64,000 nucleotides of DNA from Akanthomyces muscarius (Eukaryota > Ascomycota > Sordariomycetes > Hypocreales > Cordycipitaceae): the NCBI RefSeq assembly GCF_028009165.1, contig NC_079246.1, positions 2,294,001-2,358,000 on the forward strand. The letters are read 5' to 3'. Positions 42,349-54,025 of the stretch are shown in pieces. Numbering within the stretch: position 1 is the first letter of the stretch; each line of letters begins with the position of its first letter. The translations under genes were made by a program, and so were the position numbers. The notes below the pieces were generated by a model. It had not been told where the DNA came from. It saw only the letters and a program-made list of their open reading frames with translations, and made no database searches.

Positions 42349-43018
42349 TCATCTGCGGATCGGGATGCCAGCACCACCAGCCGCGACAGGCTCTGTGGGA
42401 GCCGAAGCCTTGCTGTCCTCGACAGGCGTCTCGTCCGCCTCGCTGGCCGACGTCTCGCGGTTCAGGAAGCTGCTCTCCTTGACGGGGCTGCCGGCCTGGA
42501 AGCCCTGGGGCACGGCGTTGGGGGTGCCGGTGGGCGCGCCGCCGCCGAGGTGCTTGGGGATGGCGCTGCCGCCGCCGCCGGAGCCGTTGCTGCCCGTGTT
42601 GACGGGCGAGGAGAGGTGGGGGATGTTCTCGGGGACGGGGTGCTCGGAGCCGACGGCGCCGGCGTCGACGCTGTCTCCCTTGCCGGCCTTGGACATGGCG
42701 TAGTCGCCAGAGTCAAAGTACTTGCGCTCCTTGAGGTGCTTGGCGAAGTGGTCGGATCGCGAGGGGAGCTTGCCGTAGAGTCGGAAGAGGCGCTGCTCCT
42801 CGGGGGATAGCGACTGTGAAAGGGGAGAAGAGAAAGTCAGTCATGAGAAGACATTATCAAAGTCGACGGCATGGTGTTTCTGAAGTGCCGGCTGGTTGTC
42901 ACACGAGGTCGAGGTCGAGTTCCAGTATGTTGTGTTGGTGGGGGTCTCGTCGTTGCAGCAAACATTTTTTTTCTCTTACCTTGACGTCAATCTTGTTCTT
43001 CTGAAGAAGAGGGTTCAT
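42349..43018 (-). CDS. Endosulfine/ARPP-19 family PP2A inhibitor (Igo1-like)
   Basis: Two exons (43018-42980, 42813-42349; 166-bp intron) encode 167 aa. The first exon gives only MNPLLQKNKIDVK. The second begins SLSPEEQRLFRLYGKLPSRS and contains KYFDSGDYAMSK, the invariant endosulfine core. Ser48 in FDSGDY is the site phosphorylated by Greatwall/Rim15 in yeast Igo1/2 and animals, converting the protein into a PP2A-B55 inhibitor that supports quiescence entry and mRNA stability. The rest is Gly/Ser/Pro/Thr-rich and disordered (NGSGGGGSAIPKHLGGGAP). The small first exon makes the start easy to miss. The upstream open frame that extends to 43099 is not needed. Confidence 0.92.
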
Positions 43019-45599
43019 GACTGCGGTTGCAGTTGTCGTCTTGCGTGAGAGAAAGTCGAACAGGTTGAAGTATGGTGACTGCTGTGCGGACCAGAACACC
43101 CGCTTCTCGGCTGCGTGGAGAGGTTGTGCCGCTAATAAATAAATAAAAAGTCGCTGTAGCAGGGAGAGACCAAAGCGGGGTCGTGGTAATGCGTCACCGT
43201 CAAGACGGCAACTATTTCGATCGAGTTCGAGTCTGCCCTAGACGAGAGAGGGACCGCGGCGACGAGCGTGAGAACGAGGCAAGGCGTTGCGGAACAGAAT
43301 ATATTCAGAAGAGGCGGGGGCCCGCGATGGAGACAAAGTTGAAGGGAGAGACGGGCGAGAGAGTTGCAGCTAGTCGGTCGGTAGTGCGTGATGTGGTGTG
43401 TGGTTGTGACGAGTGACGAGTGAGAGAGAGCGTGTGTTTGGAGAGCGAGAGGCCTTCGGCTGCGCTAGTACGCTTCAGGCGAGCTCCAAGGCAAAGTACA
43501 GTGGGCTGCAGCGGATGCCAGGCTAAAATCTACAGTGGCTCGTGGTCAAAGAATGCGGTAGTTGCTGTGCCGGCTACAGCGATTCGTCATGCAGCGCACC
43601 AGCAAACAGAGGGCGGGGTTTGCTTGTATCGGGGCCTATCCCTTCAGCGGGGTTGCTGTGAGGTCACCTGGTTGGCGCGGGTTTTACCAGTATTTATTAA
43701 CGTTAGTGTTAGTTACCAGCACCTGCACCACAAGACGGGAAAGCAGAGACCGAGAGTTGAGACATGGTCCAAGAGCAATCAATAAGACACCAGAGTGTAT
43801 TTCGGATCTGAAGAGGTACGCGTAATATTGGTAATTTATCCGAGTCAAGCACATGTACGAATATGCCCCGCCGCATGGACGCGTACAGTATGTACTATAA
43901 CTATATAAGGATACACTACGGAGCAATGGAGCAGGCAAGTAATAAGTACCTGAGGTAGTTATGCTTGTTATAGGTCAGAGTGTGAAGCTGCCCAACCCTA
44001 GCTTCGAAACACCTTGCGGCAGCAACCGAAACGGCTGATTTTCCAAGCATAAATTCGCGCAGAGTTTGACAGCAGCAAGGCTTGCCTCATGCGCGCTGCT
44101 GGATCGGCCCGTGGTTCCAACCGGCCTTGCCAGCTGAGCCTCTCGTTTCATCCGATGTACAGCGTTGTGTGCAGCGTAAATGCCGATTGCATAGATAACT
44201 AGGTGGTATCGCGCGTGCATCACGGCGGCAGGATGCACATGTGCCTCGAGAAAAAAAATGGCGGCGGGCATTCAATTTCAGCCGCAAGCCCGGCTTCGGT
44301 CTGCGCGTGCCCTCGATAAATATCTTTTGCTTATTTATTGGCAGGCGACGGTCGTCGTCCCCCCATCCCCGGCCATTCAGCCAGCCAGTGTAGCGCACAG
44401 CCGGGCAAAGGCCCATGCCGTCAACCGTGTAAGCAGAGCAGCCCTGTCCTGCAGCCTGCATTTGTAAAGGCAGAAAGTCCGCACAGTAGTGTCACCACCA
44501 CGACGATCCGAAGCGGCAAGGCACCGGCATCGCATGTTTTGTAATCTCATCAACCGTCAAGGCCGGCCGACAGCCCGATTTTCTTTCTTCTTAAATTGTC
44601 GCTGTCGCTGCTACAAGTAGGAAGCGCGGCACTGGCAGTCGTTGGCCCGGTCACATGATGACATACTCACTGATGCGCTCTCGCTGCCGGCACGGGAAAC
44701 CTTATTTCTTCCCAGGTCGGCGCGAGCAATTGGGCGACAGCTGAAGAGGCTCGGCTAGAATGTGATTCATGTACGCATACACAATGTCTCTCTGCGTGGC
44801 GCCGATACGACCAGTTTTCGGACCTGGCGCTGCAGCAAAAAAAGAATCTAGAATCAGCACCCTTGTCTTTCCCGCCTTCTTTCCCCGCGTACTTTGGATT
44901 TCTAAGCATCGTATATAATCAAACCACTGGCACAGAGAGGAAAAAAAAGTCCGCCCTTTCTCTAGAGGGGCTTAGGCTCATCGTCTCCACCAGTTTGCAC
45001 TGCAAAATAGCTGTTGAAAAACCAATTCCAGGCTAGCGTCCTGGGTGCATTTTCATCAAAGCAGTTCCGGCCTGAGTTTGGGCTTTTTGATCTTGCCAAC
45101 ACTGGAATTGATGCATTGAGAATTGGGAAAAGGCGAACGAGAAAACACAAGATCCTCGTCAGTCGCCGTCTTTGAACAGTTGCTTTTAAAGAGAGAAGAC
45201 GGTCCGCACAGCTGCCCGCCAACTCCTCTCCTTGCCCGGGCCGTCGCCAGCTCTTGCCGCCCGCCGCCGCCCTTCGCCAGAGACGGCCGGCCGGACATAT
45301 CGAAAAACCGCCCATCTCCGCCCACCACCGGGCCCTTTGCCCTTTGCCTTTTGCCTTTGCCACTGCTCGTCCGATATTCTAGCCTTGGAGCTGCGCATGC
45401 TCTTACTTGATTGGGCTACAGTACATTTTTTTGGTCATCAACATTCTGCAGCTGAGTTGTTGCGTCTTGCATCCATCACGCTGCAGCGCATGCCCGTCAC
45501 AGGTTGCGTCATATACACAGCCGGTTGCGTTTAGCTTTTACCTGCCCTACCTGCATCTCTACGCTCTACAACCACACTCAGGTCGCTCTTCTCGCCAAA
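43019..45599. promoter_or_regulatory. Divergent intergenic region between the endosulfine and GSH1 genes
   Basis: About 2.6 kb carry the 5' region of the minus-strand endosulfine gene and the plus-strand GSH1 gene. Short frames exist but none is convincing. The last 400 bp are pyrimidine-rich, typical of a 5' UTR. I did not find a clear Yap1/AP-1 site. Confidence 0.4.
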
Positions 45600-48045
45600 A
45601 TGGGCTTGCTGTAAGTTATGGCCTCTTTTCGTCCATGGATTTCCCAACTTCGCCCTGCTTGACACTGTCGGCTGACTTAATGAGACAGTGCGCTGGGAAC
45701 GGCGCTGGAATGGCCCGAGGCCAAGAAACGTGCTGATCAGGTTCGCGAATGGGGCATCAAAGTGTGTATACCAGTGCCTGCCATGTTGATCTTATCAAGG
45801 CTGACGCCAGGAGTAGCAATTGCTGGAAATATGGAACAAGGCCAAAGGCAAAGAGCGCGATGCGCTGCTCTGGGGTGACGAGGTGAGAGTTCCCTGCTCA
45901 TCATCTTATTGAATCGCATACTGATCATTTCATAGGTTGAGTATCTGGTTGTCAACTACACAAAAGACAATGAAAAGGTCTACCTGTCTCTTCGCCAGGC
46001 CGAGATTCTCAAGGCCCTTGCCGCAGACAAGGATCTTGAGGGCGGCTGCGTACCGGCACTTCAAGAGACGGACACCAAAAAGTACGACGGCTTGTATCTC
46101 TTTACATCAAGCTAGACGGCTAACAGTTTCAACCAGATCCACTTCGCTTCCCGTCTTCCACCCAGAATTCGGCCGCTTCATGCTTGAGGCCACTCCCGGC
46201 AAGCCCTGGGGCATTGGCTTCAAAGAGCTTCTCGGCGTCGAGCCTGACATGAAGCTCCGTCGTAAAATCGCCAAGGAGCACATGCTATCTTCTGAATACC
46301 CCATCACTCTCACCACATACCCTCGCATCGGCGCCCCGGGACAGTTCACCGACCCGTACTACCCTCCCTCTGGCGACAGGTTGAGATCCCAGTTTGTCCC
46401 CGACGAAATCGCCAACCCCCATATCCGCTTCCCCACGCTGGCCGCCAACATTCGCTCCCGACGCGGCCGCAAAGTCCAGGTCAACGTCCCCATCTTTCAC
46501 GACAAGAACACGCCAAACCCCTGGAAGGATCCCACTGTCAACTATGACCTGCACAAGTTTCCGGAGGATGACGACGTGCGCAACGGCGCCGCCCCGGACA
46601 ATTTCATCCACATGGACGCCATGGCTTTCGGCATGGGCAGCTGCTGTCTGCAAATCACGTTCCAGGCCAAGAACATCAACGAGGGCCGTACGCTTTACGA
46701 CCAACTAAGCCCGCTGGGCCCCATCATGCTCGCTTTAACGGCAGCCACACCCATATACAAGGGCTTCCTCGCCGGCACCGACGTGAGGTGGAACCAGATC
46801 AGCCGGGCTGTCGACTGCAGAACGCCCGAGGAATTAGGAGAAAAGCCGCTCAAGAATGACCGTTGGAGGATTCCCAAGTCGCGATATGCCTCCAACTCTA
46901 CATATATCTCCTTGGACCACAGATTACGGCAAGAGTACATGGACCCGGATCTCGTGTTTGACCCCAAGATCAAGACGGAGCTCATCAACGGCGGCATGGA
47001 CGACCGCCTGGCCACGCACTTTGCCCACTTGTTCATCCGCGATCCCATTGTCATTTTCGAGGAGGACCTTCAGGAGCTTGACCTCACCAAGACGGACCAT
47101 TTCGAAAACATCCAATCGACCAACTGGCAGCACATGCGCTTCAAGCCGCCGCCTGCGGAGAACAACATTGGCTGGCGCGTCGAGTTCCGCTCCATGGAGA
47201 TTCAGGTCACCGACTTTGAGAATGCCGCATTTTCCGTCTTCATGGTGCTCGTCACGCGCGCCATCCTCTCGTTTGACCTCAATTTTTACATTCCCATCAA
47301 AAAGGTCGACGAGAATATGGAGCGCGCTCATAACCTCGACGCCGTCCTAAACGACAAGTTTTATTTCCGCAAAAACGTCTTTCCAAGCCGGCCCTCACGC
47401 GCCAACACCGTCTTTGGCGACGACAACGCCGCCACCAATGGGAACAGCAACAACAACGGCGGTCCCGGTAGCCGTCCGGGCTCCCGCTACCCCAGCCGGC
47501 CCGGCTCGCCTGGAGCCGGCCCTGTGGAGCTCGAGTATGCTGAGATGAGCATTGACGAAATCATCAACGGCTCCGCCGACGGCGAGTTCCCAGGCCTGGT
47601 GCCCATTGTCGAGAGCTACCTCGACAGCGTCAACGTCGACGTCGAGACGCGCTGCGAGCTGGCCACGTACCTGAGCCTAATCAGCAAGCGCGCCAGCGGC
47701 GAGCTCGACACGGCCGCGCGCTGGATCCGCCGCTTCGTCGCCGCCCACCCGGCGTACAAGCAGGACAGCGTCGTCGGCGACGACATCAACCACGACCTCA
47801 TCGGCGCCGTCATTGCGCTCTGCGAGCGCGAGGCCGCGGGCCGCAATTTTGCCGGGCTCGGCATCCCGGGCCTGTCCAAGCTCCTGGGTAAGTTCCGCGG
47901 CGGATGCGGCGACGAGGAGGCCGAGGAGGCCGAGGAAAGGCCCGAGGTGAATGGTGCACCGGCGGCGGCGGCGGTGGACGTTGCGGAGGCGGTGCTTCCG
48001 TCGACGGAAACTGAGTCGCCCGCTAAGAAACGCAAGATTGAGTGA
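45600..48045 (+). CDS. GSH1: Glutamate-cysteine ligase (gamma-glutamylcysteine synthetase)
   Basis: Five exons (45600-45610, 45689-45761, 45817-45882, 45936-46081, 46137-48045) encode 734 aa, the first and rate-limiting enzyme of glutathione synthesis (ATP-dependent joining of glutamate and cysteine, cytosol). The eukaryotic GCL hallmarks are present: WGDEVEYLVV near residue 45, FGRFMLEATPGKPW (110-123), HMDAMAFGMGSCCLQITFQA, LALTAATPIYKGFLAGTDVRW and GWRVEFRSMEIQVTDFENAA. Odd features are a Gly/Ser/Asn/Pro low-complexity insertion (about 47400-47520; NGNSNNNGGPGSRPGSRYPS) and a basic C-terminal tail ending PAKKRKIE that resembles a nuclear localisation signal. The 11-nt first exon is required for the conserved start MGLLALGTALEW. 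Frame closure over four introns makes the model firm. Confidence 0.95.
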
Positions 48046-48520
48046 TTTCAGAGAGCGGAGTATCAGCATAAATTCGTCAGAGGAACTTGACGCCTCGAGG
48101 GAGAGGCTTATCTGGTTTCGTCGGAATGATTTCTCATCCGCATGCTTGATGTTTGGATCAAAGTTGGTTGTTGTGAAAGTCATTTCTCATTTCATATGGT
48201 ATATACGATCATCTACGGACAATAAAAGAATCTCTATTTCTGTAATTAATTCCCAGGTACTGAACATGCTTCGGATATTGGCTCAGGGCCGGAAAGAAGA
48301 CGACAGCACCACCTGTCAAGCATTCAACAGGGTAGCTCGACGGTTACGCGATCGTGATGTCAAGAGTGAGTGGGGCGGCGCTTGCGACTGCCAGGCACCA
48401 GCTTCGCCTCATGTGCTGGCACGAACAAAGGGCAAACTTGGCTTCGACAGACACCATCTTGTCTCTCGACAAAAGACACATTTCATCTCTTGCCACCACC
48501 TACACCCCGCGAAAGAGGAC
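48046..48520. other. Intergenic region
   Basis: The 3' UTR of GSH1 and promoter of the claudin-like gene. No gene is seen. Confidence 0.55.
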
Positions 48521-49379
48521 ATGACGCGCGTTTCCGTATACTCCGCGGCGCTGGTCGCCTTTGTGGCCTGTACGTACTACCTTACCCCAGGGCTGCCGCA
48601 CTGTAGCGGGCTCAGCGAGCAGCTCCACCGCCCATCATCACTCCCGAGGTCGCCGCCCAGAAACATCCCATATAACCCCCGTGCTGGCTACATACATGCA
48701 TCTGCAAGAGTTTTCAGAGCATCTGCTAACCATGGACAAACAGCCGCCGCCATGGTCGTGGCCTCGATCGCCATGCCCAACTGGATCGACTACGCCGTGA
48801 CGACGGCTAAGGGTGACACCATCCACAAGACCATCGGCCTGCACAAGAGCTGCTCGACGCTCGACGGCGGCCGCTGTAGCCCGTACCCAACGGCGGCGCT
48901 GTGCCAGTCGGGCCAGCGCTACTTTTGCACCATGTGGCGCACCACCGGCTGGCTGGCGTCCTTTTCCGTCGTCCTCGGCCTCGCGGGCCTGGTGGCCTTT
49001 GCCGTCACCCTCGGCGGCGGCAAGTACAAGCGCGAGAGCGGCTGGCCGTTTGTCGGGGGCCTGATTGCGACGTTTTCGGCGGTGCAGCTGATTGTGATTT
49101 CTGTCGTGGTGAGTTCTTCCTCTATGAGGTGCAATGTTTCTGAAGTCGAGGCACGCAGGGGAAAATGTGATGGGGCTAACGAGAGGGGATGCGCAGGCAT
49201 ATCTCTTTGATCATGATGACCAGTTCATAATCCCCGGGTGGCAGCTCGGCGTCTCGTGGTATCTGACGCTGTTTAGTGCCTTGCTCGGCATGGTCACGGT
49301 GGTGGGCTTGGTGCTGAGCGCGTACCTGCTGCCGCCCGAGGACGGCTACGAGTTCCTGGACGAGCCTATGGATGCATAG
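48521..49379 (+). CDS. Claudin-like (PMP22/SUR7/PalI-type) four-helix membrane protein
   Basis: Three exons (48521-48569, 48744-49108, 49197-49379; introns 174 and 88 bp) encode 198 aa. Helix 1 spans the first splice junction (MTRVSVYSAALVAFVA then SAAMVVASIA). The first extracellular loop carries W and several Cys (MPNWIDYAV, KSCSTLDGGRCSPY, CQSGQRYFCTMW). Helices 2-4 follow (WLASFSVVLGLAGLVAFAVT, FVGGLIATFSAVQLIVISVV, WYLTLFSALLGMVTVVGLVL). A short acidic tail ends PPEDGYEFLDEPMDA. The topology and Cys-bearing loop match the PMP22/claudin superfamily, which in fungi includes SUR7 (eisosome) and PalI (pH sensing). It is clearly not a standard SUR7 or PalI. Probably plasma membrane; function unknown. 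Confidence 0.85.
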
Positions 49380-49824
49380 ATGCAGACACCGAATAAGGGG
49401 GATGCCCCTATTCACTACTATCTTATGACTGTATACAATTTAATTCGGAGTTTGGGCAGGTGTTTTGATGCGTCTCTGGCTTCTGAGATCAGGCACAGTA
49501 GTGTGTAGGATGATCAAGGCAACGGCGAATTGGTTGGCATTAGTGAAATGTCTGCATTTCTCTATCTGAATACAATATTTAATCATCTTTTCATTTTTTT
49601 TCCTACAGCTCGTATAAGCCGTTATCAAGGTGGGGGTGCAAACATTGTCCTTCCCCGCGGCCGGGCACTTCCGACGACATGTTCTCCACAGCGCAGCTTC
49701 ACTAATGAAATCCGAACGATTTCACATCATCCTGTCAACGACATCTGAGTTCTCTAGATCTGACTACGGGATCAAACACTCCGCTCATACATTTCAAAAT
49801 TCGCATCATCACTACGCATCGCGC
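49380..49824. other. Intergenic region
   Basis: Spacer and promoter before the PhyH gene. The downstream frame stays open from about 49630, but residues encoded there have no coding character. Confidence 0.5.
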
Positions 49825-50763
49825 ATGATGACGGCCGCGGCTACTCCTCCCGGCGGCCTCTCGGCCGAGCAGCTCGCCAAGTTCAACGCCGACGGGTACC
49901 TCGTCATCCCCGGCGCCCTCGCGCCCTCGACCGTCTCGTCGCTCCTCGACGAGACGCACAAGCTCCTCCGCGAGTTCCCCATCGAGGACCACCCCCTCAC
50001 GCGCTTCACAACCGGCGGCGCCTCGGACGCCGAGCACGTCGGCGACGACTACTTTCTCGAGAGCGGCGACAAGATCCGCTTCTTCTTCGAGGAGGACGCC
50101 TTTGACGCCTCCGGCGCGCTCGCCAAGCCCAAGGAAAAGGCCATCAACAAGATCGGGCACTGCCTGCACGGGCTGAGCGGCCCCTTTGCGGCGCTGCTCG
50201 AGGACGGCGCGCCGGCGGGCGTGGCCCGCAGCCTGGGCTTCCGGGACCCGCGCTGCCTGCAGAGCATGGTCATCTGCAAGCAGCCCGAGATTGGCGGCGC
50301 CGTGCCGCCGCACCAGGACTCGACGTTTCTGTACACGGACCGCCCGTCGGCTGTCGGCTTCTGGTACGCGCTCGAGGACGCGACGCTCGCCAACGGCTGC
50401 CTGAGCTTCCTGCCGGGCTCGCACCGCTGGGCGCCGGTCGAGCAGCGCCTGGTGCGCAGGCCCGGCGGCAAGGGCACCGAAATGGTGGATAATGACGGGC
50501 CGCGCTTCCCGAGCGAGGACGGGTACAGCGCCGCGGGGGCGCCGGCGGGCGGGCCGAGCGAGGACATGTATGTGCCGGGCGAGGTGAAGGCCGGTGATCT
50601 GGTGCTGATTCACGGGAATCTGCTGCACAAGAGCGAGAGGAACACGAGCGAAAAGGGACGCATCATATACACGTTTCATGTGATTGAGGGCAAGGACAGA
50701 GTATACGATGAGAGGAATTGGCTGCAGCCGCCCAAGGAAGGCTTCACGAAGCTATATAAATGA
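49825..50763 (+). CDS. Phytanoyl-CoA dioxygenase (PhyH) family 2-oxoglutarate/Fe(II) oxygenase
   Basis: An intronless 312-aa protein. The N-terminal helix/strand pattern LSAEQLAKFNADGYLVIPGA is typical of PhyH. The iron triad is visible: H163 and D165 (PPHQDSTFLYTD) and H268 (IHGNLLHKSERN), with R272 suited to bind 2-oxoglutarate. GCLSFLPGSHRW (191-202) is another family signature. Members hydroxylate phytanoyl-CoA or a range of small molecules; animal PHYHD1 is the closest type by architecture, so the substrate cannot be named. There is no C-terminal PTS1 (ends KLYK). An upstream in-frame ATG at 49705 would add 40 residues. I chose 49825 because the added part is low-quality sequence; 49828 is equally possible. 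Confidence 0.9.
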   Translation: MMTAAATPPGGLSAEQLAKFNADGYLVIPGALAPSTVSSLLDETHKLLREFPIEDHPLTRFTTGGASDAEHVGDDYFLESGDKIRFFFEEDAFDASGALAKPKEKAINKIGHCLHGLSGPFAALLEDGAPAGVARSLGFRDPRCLQSMVICKQPEIGGAVPPHQDSTFLYTDRPSAVGFWYALEDATLANGCLSFLPGSHRWAPVEQRLVRRPGGKGTEMVDNDGPRFPSEDGYSAAGAPAGGPSEDMYVPGEVKAGDLVLIHGNLLHKSERNTSEKGRIIYTFHVIEGKDRVYDERNWLQPPKEGFTKLYK

Positions 50764-51037
50764 GCATGATGCTTTTCTCTCGATAGACCAAATATAAATG
50801 AGTGAGCTTGAACAAACTTGAAGAAAAAGAGGTTGAAATTTCGAGGGTATATGGAGTTCTATCGGTAACAAGCATGGAGTGAACCACATTTATCTTGTCC
50901 GTCTATATGCCAAGTCTAACCAGTGCTATAAAAAAGTCACACCATGTACAAATGTATTAAAAACAAGACCAACTTTTCCCTGTCCGTAAATGATATCTCG
51001 ATGCACAAAACACTCTCATCTATCCTCACAAAGAAAT

Positions 51038-52336
51038 CTACTTGGATATCTTCTCTCCTTTGGTCGAAATAGCATCTGCCTCGTCGTCAGAGTCGTCGTC
51101 ATCAGAGTCATCATCAGACGACGACGACGAGCTGCTTGACGAGTCCTCGTCGTCGTCCATGTTCTCATCGGCGTCGTCAGCATCGTCCTCGTCGCTGCTG
51201 TCATCGCTGTCACTGCTGCTCGTGTCCGAGCCGCTGTCCGAGTCCGAGTCCGCATCCGCGTCATCATCGCTGTCGTCGCTGCTCTCGTCGCTACTGCTGC
51301 TATCGCTGTCGTCGACGTTGGTGCGTAGCTTGCGGCGACGCTTGCCCGTCACGCCATTGGTCTTGATGTCCGCGACGGAGCCGCCGGCCACGGCAGCAGC
51401 AGCCCTGCCGGTAGCGCCATGAGCGCTGCTGGTGGTGCTGACGTCCGTCTCGTCGCCGTCTGACAGCGTCGCAATGACCATTTCCGCACGCATGCGCTTG
51501 ACGAGCCGGCGGATGATGACGTCGGCGTCCTGCGCCGTCGTCACGTACTCAATCTCGGCAAAGGTTCTCTTCTTGTTGGCCGCCTGTTGCTGCGCCTCCA
51601 GGAAGCCGGCGAGGGCGGCCTCGTAAATCTCCTGCTTGCCGTCGGCGTCGGCGGTGCCCTCGGGAAAGCCGGCCGCGCCGCGATCCGTATTGTCCTTGAG
51701 GCGAATCGCTAGCGCCGTCTCTCGCAGTCTCATCCTGACGGCACCCTTGATATCATCTATGTAGTCGTAGAAGGAGCCCACGTCGGCCGGCGGAATACCG
51801 CTCTCAAAGACGGCCTTGATGAGGGTCGACTGGTGGTTCTTGTTAAACTTCCAACTGTCGCGCGACGACACCCAGTGCCTCAGATACTCGAGCGCAGGCT
51901 TGGTATCAGCCGTGGGCTGCGACTTCGTCTGCTTCTTGGGTGTCGGGCTCTTGCCGCCCTTGGTGGCTGCTGCTGCTTTGGAGGCGGGTTTCGCGGGCGT
52001 CTTTCGCGCCGTGGTCGAGCCTGGGGCGGCAGTCTTGTTGGTGGGCGTGTCGGCGAAGGCCACGGACTTCTTTCGTGTGAGCTGAGGCGTGGCATCTCCT
52101 GTTGATGATTTGGAAAAGTCTCTGCGAGGCTTTTTCGCAGAAAGAGGAGAGGAATAATCTGACGCAGCACTGGCCGCGTGCTTTCTCTTGCCCTGCATGC
52201 TGCCCTGCTGGGCACGGTCTGGATGCCCAACGGCCGGGGTCCCATTTGCGGCCTCGTTTGCATTGGAGTGCTTGAGCTTGAGGCCCAATTTCTTCCAGGC
52301 TGGAGTGGCCGCAGTGGCGTCTGTTGAGCCGCTCAT
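51038..52336 (-). CDS. WKF-domain nuclear protein with acidic Ser/Asp tail
   Basis: An intronless 432-aa protein. It starts MSGSTDATAATPAWKKLGLK, then a basic, Lys/Pro/Ala-rich disordered stretch with NLS-like clusters (GKRKHAASA, AKKPRRDF, TPKKQTK). The WKF motif (DSWKFNKNHQSTLIKAVF, residues 160-177) lies in a helical domain that continues to about residue 230. WKF-domain proteins (human C7orf50 type) are nucleolar and linked to ribosome/RNA biology. The C-terminal 100 residues are Ser/Asp repeats (SSDESSDDSDDDADADSD), likely casein-kinase-2 targets. It is divergent from the proteasome gene at 52994, about 650 bp away. Confidence 0.9.
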   Translation of the reverse strand: MSGSTDATAATPAWKKLGLKLKHSNANEAANGTPAVGHPDRAQQGSMQGKRKHAASAASDYSSPLSAKKPRRDFSKSSTGDATPQLTRKKSVAFADTPTNKTAAPGSTTARKTPAKPASKAAAATKGGKSPTPKKQTKSQPTADTKPALEYLRHWVSSRDSWKFNKNHQSTLIKAVFESGIPPADVGSFYDYIDDIKGAVRMRLRETALAIRLKDNTDRGAAGFPEGTADADGKQEIYEAALAGFLEAQQQAANKKRTFAEIEYVTTAQDADVIIRRLVKRMRAEMVIATLSDGDETDVSTTSSAHGATGRAAAAVAGGSVADIKTNGVTGKRRRKLRTNVDDSDSSSSDESSDDSDDDADADSDSDSGSDTSSSDSDDSSDEDDADDADENMDDDEDSSSSSSSSSDDDSDDDDSDDEADAISTKGEKISK

Positions 52337-52993
52337 TTTGAGCTATTTTTGTGTATTTTCTTTGTGTGTTTCAACGGGTTTTCGTCGTCGTGCGAAGAGA
52401 GCTATTCTCTGGCTTGGGTCGCAATGGATTTTTTTTCTGGAGCGTCTGGGGCACTAACAAGGCCGTGGGATTGGGCAGCAGGCTCAGCGCGTTCGCAGAT
52501 GGAATAGCCAGCACAGTGTCGTGGCCACAGGTTGAGTACGATATCCAGGTACACGCAACGGCACAAAAATGATTCGATATGGAGTCTTGTGATGGCTGTC
52601 GCGGAAACTGCCATCGAAAAAGCTGCCAGCCCGTCTCCAGAAAAAAGCTGCCCATCCCTTCGAGAACCCCTGCCCCTGCCACGCCCGCTAAAACGCCCGC
52701 CGCCGCCGCATCACTTGCGGCCAGCACCCAGCGCACAGAAATGGCTGCCTCAGGACGCAGAAAATCGCTCTCAGGCACCCACCAGCCAGCGCCAGCAGAG
52801 CTCCATCATTGCGTTGCGGATTCTAGGCAAGCTTGTGCTAACGCGTCCATTGAGCTTCATCACTTGCCATCAGCCGCCGCAACACCACACCACCAACCTG
52901 CATCTGCTCACCATCGTCAATTCACATCTTTCGCTGCTCTTCAAACCCACACATAGCCGACATTGCCCAGTTTAGGGCCCGCAAACCGCCACA
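52337..52993. promoter_or_regulatory. Bidirectional promoter between WKF-domain and SCL1 genes
   Basis: 657 bp between head-to-head start codons of two housekeeping genes, so the region probably drives both. Open frames within it have no coding features. I could not find a clear proteasome-associated control element. Confidence 0.4.
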
Positions 52994-54025
52994 ATGTCTG
53001 GTACGTTACCACGAAAGCTAGCTCGCACGAGCTGCCGTTGCCGCCCTGAGATGCTGACCCTAGCTTTGTAGCCAGCGCATACGACAGACACATTACTATC
53101 TTCGCCGACAATGGTCGCCTCTACCAAGTCGGTGCGTTTGATCGACTCCCGCGATGCGATACTTGCCTTCCCCAGCAGGATGGCTCCGATGACGCTTCGC
53201 GCTAACCCCAACGACAGAGTACGCCTTCAAGGCCATCACAGCCGCAAACATCATGTCTGTAGGCATTCGCGGAAAGGACTGCGCCGTCGTTCTGTCGCAA
53301 AAGAAGGTCCCCGTATGTCTAAATACCACGCAGTGAACATAGGCTTGAACAAGACTGACACCATTAACAGGACAAGCTGATCGACCCTGCTTCCGTCTCT
53401 CACATCTTTAAGATATCCCCTGGCGTTGGCTGCGTTATTACTGGATCCATCGCCGACGCTAGAGCCTTTGCGCAAAGAGCACAGGGTGAAGCTGCCGAGT
53501 TCCGATACAAGTACGGCTACGAGATGCCCGCCGATGCCCTCGCCAAGCGTCTCGCCAACATCAGCCAGGTCTACACGCAAAGAGTATGTGCTGCCGCCAG
53601 GCGCCACAGCTAGAGCATGATGCTAACAGCACAACTAGGCTTATATGAGACCCTACGGTGTTGAAACTACCATCATTTCCCTCGATTCCGAGTACGGCGC
53701 CCAGCTGTTCAAGTGCGACCCTGCGGGGTACTATACCGGATGCAAGGGCACCGCCGCCGGCCCCAAGCAGCAGGAGGCTCTGAACCATCTCGAGAAGAAG
53801 CTACGTAACAAGGAACGCGCGGAGGGCGATTGGGAAGAGGTTGTTGAACTGGCCATTACGACTCTGGGCACGGTGCTGAGCATGGACTTCAAGAAGGGCG
53901 AGATTGAGATTGGCATTGTCGGTGGCCCCCGCGCTGATGGCAAGGAGGGCACGGATCCTGGCTTCCGCATGCTGACTGAGGACGAGATTGACGACCGTTT
54001 ACAGGCTATTGCCGAGAAGGACTAA
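52994..54025 (+). CDS. SCL1: 20S proteasome subunit alpha-1 (alpha type-6)
   Basis: Five exons (52994-53000, 53072-53131, 53218-53312, 53371-53583, 53639-54025) give 253 aa. The first exon codes only Met, Ser and the first base of codon 3. The spliced start is [20 protein letters not shown] then QVEYAFKAI, the proteasome alpha-subunit signature, with the RHITIF form characteristic of the alpha-1 subunit (Scl1/PSMA6). Later motifs are [34 protein letters not shown] and [14 protein letters not shown], and the tail is acidic. It belongs to the outer ring of the 20S core and gates substrate entry. All five junctions close in frame. Essential housekeeping gene; expect strong expression. Confidence 0.95.

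Noticed and set aside
47951..49210. Single 419-codon plus frame spanning the GSH1 end and the claudin-like gene
   Set aside because: It is a fortuitous merger: GSH1 ends at 48045 in another frame, and the claudin-like gene starts at 48521 with its own introns.
49735..50679. 314-codon minus-strand frame
   Set aside because: Antisense shadow of the PhyH gene, whose iron-binding residues are intact on plus.
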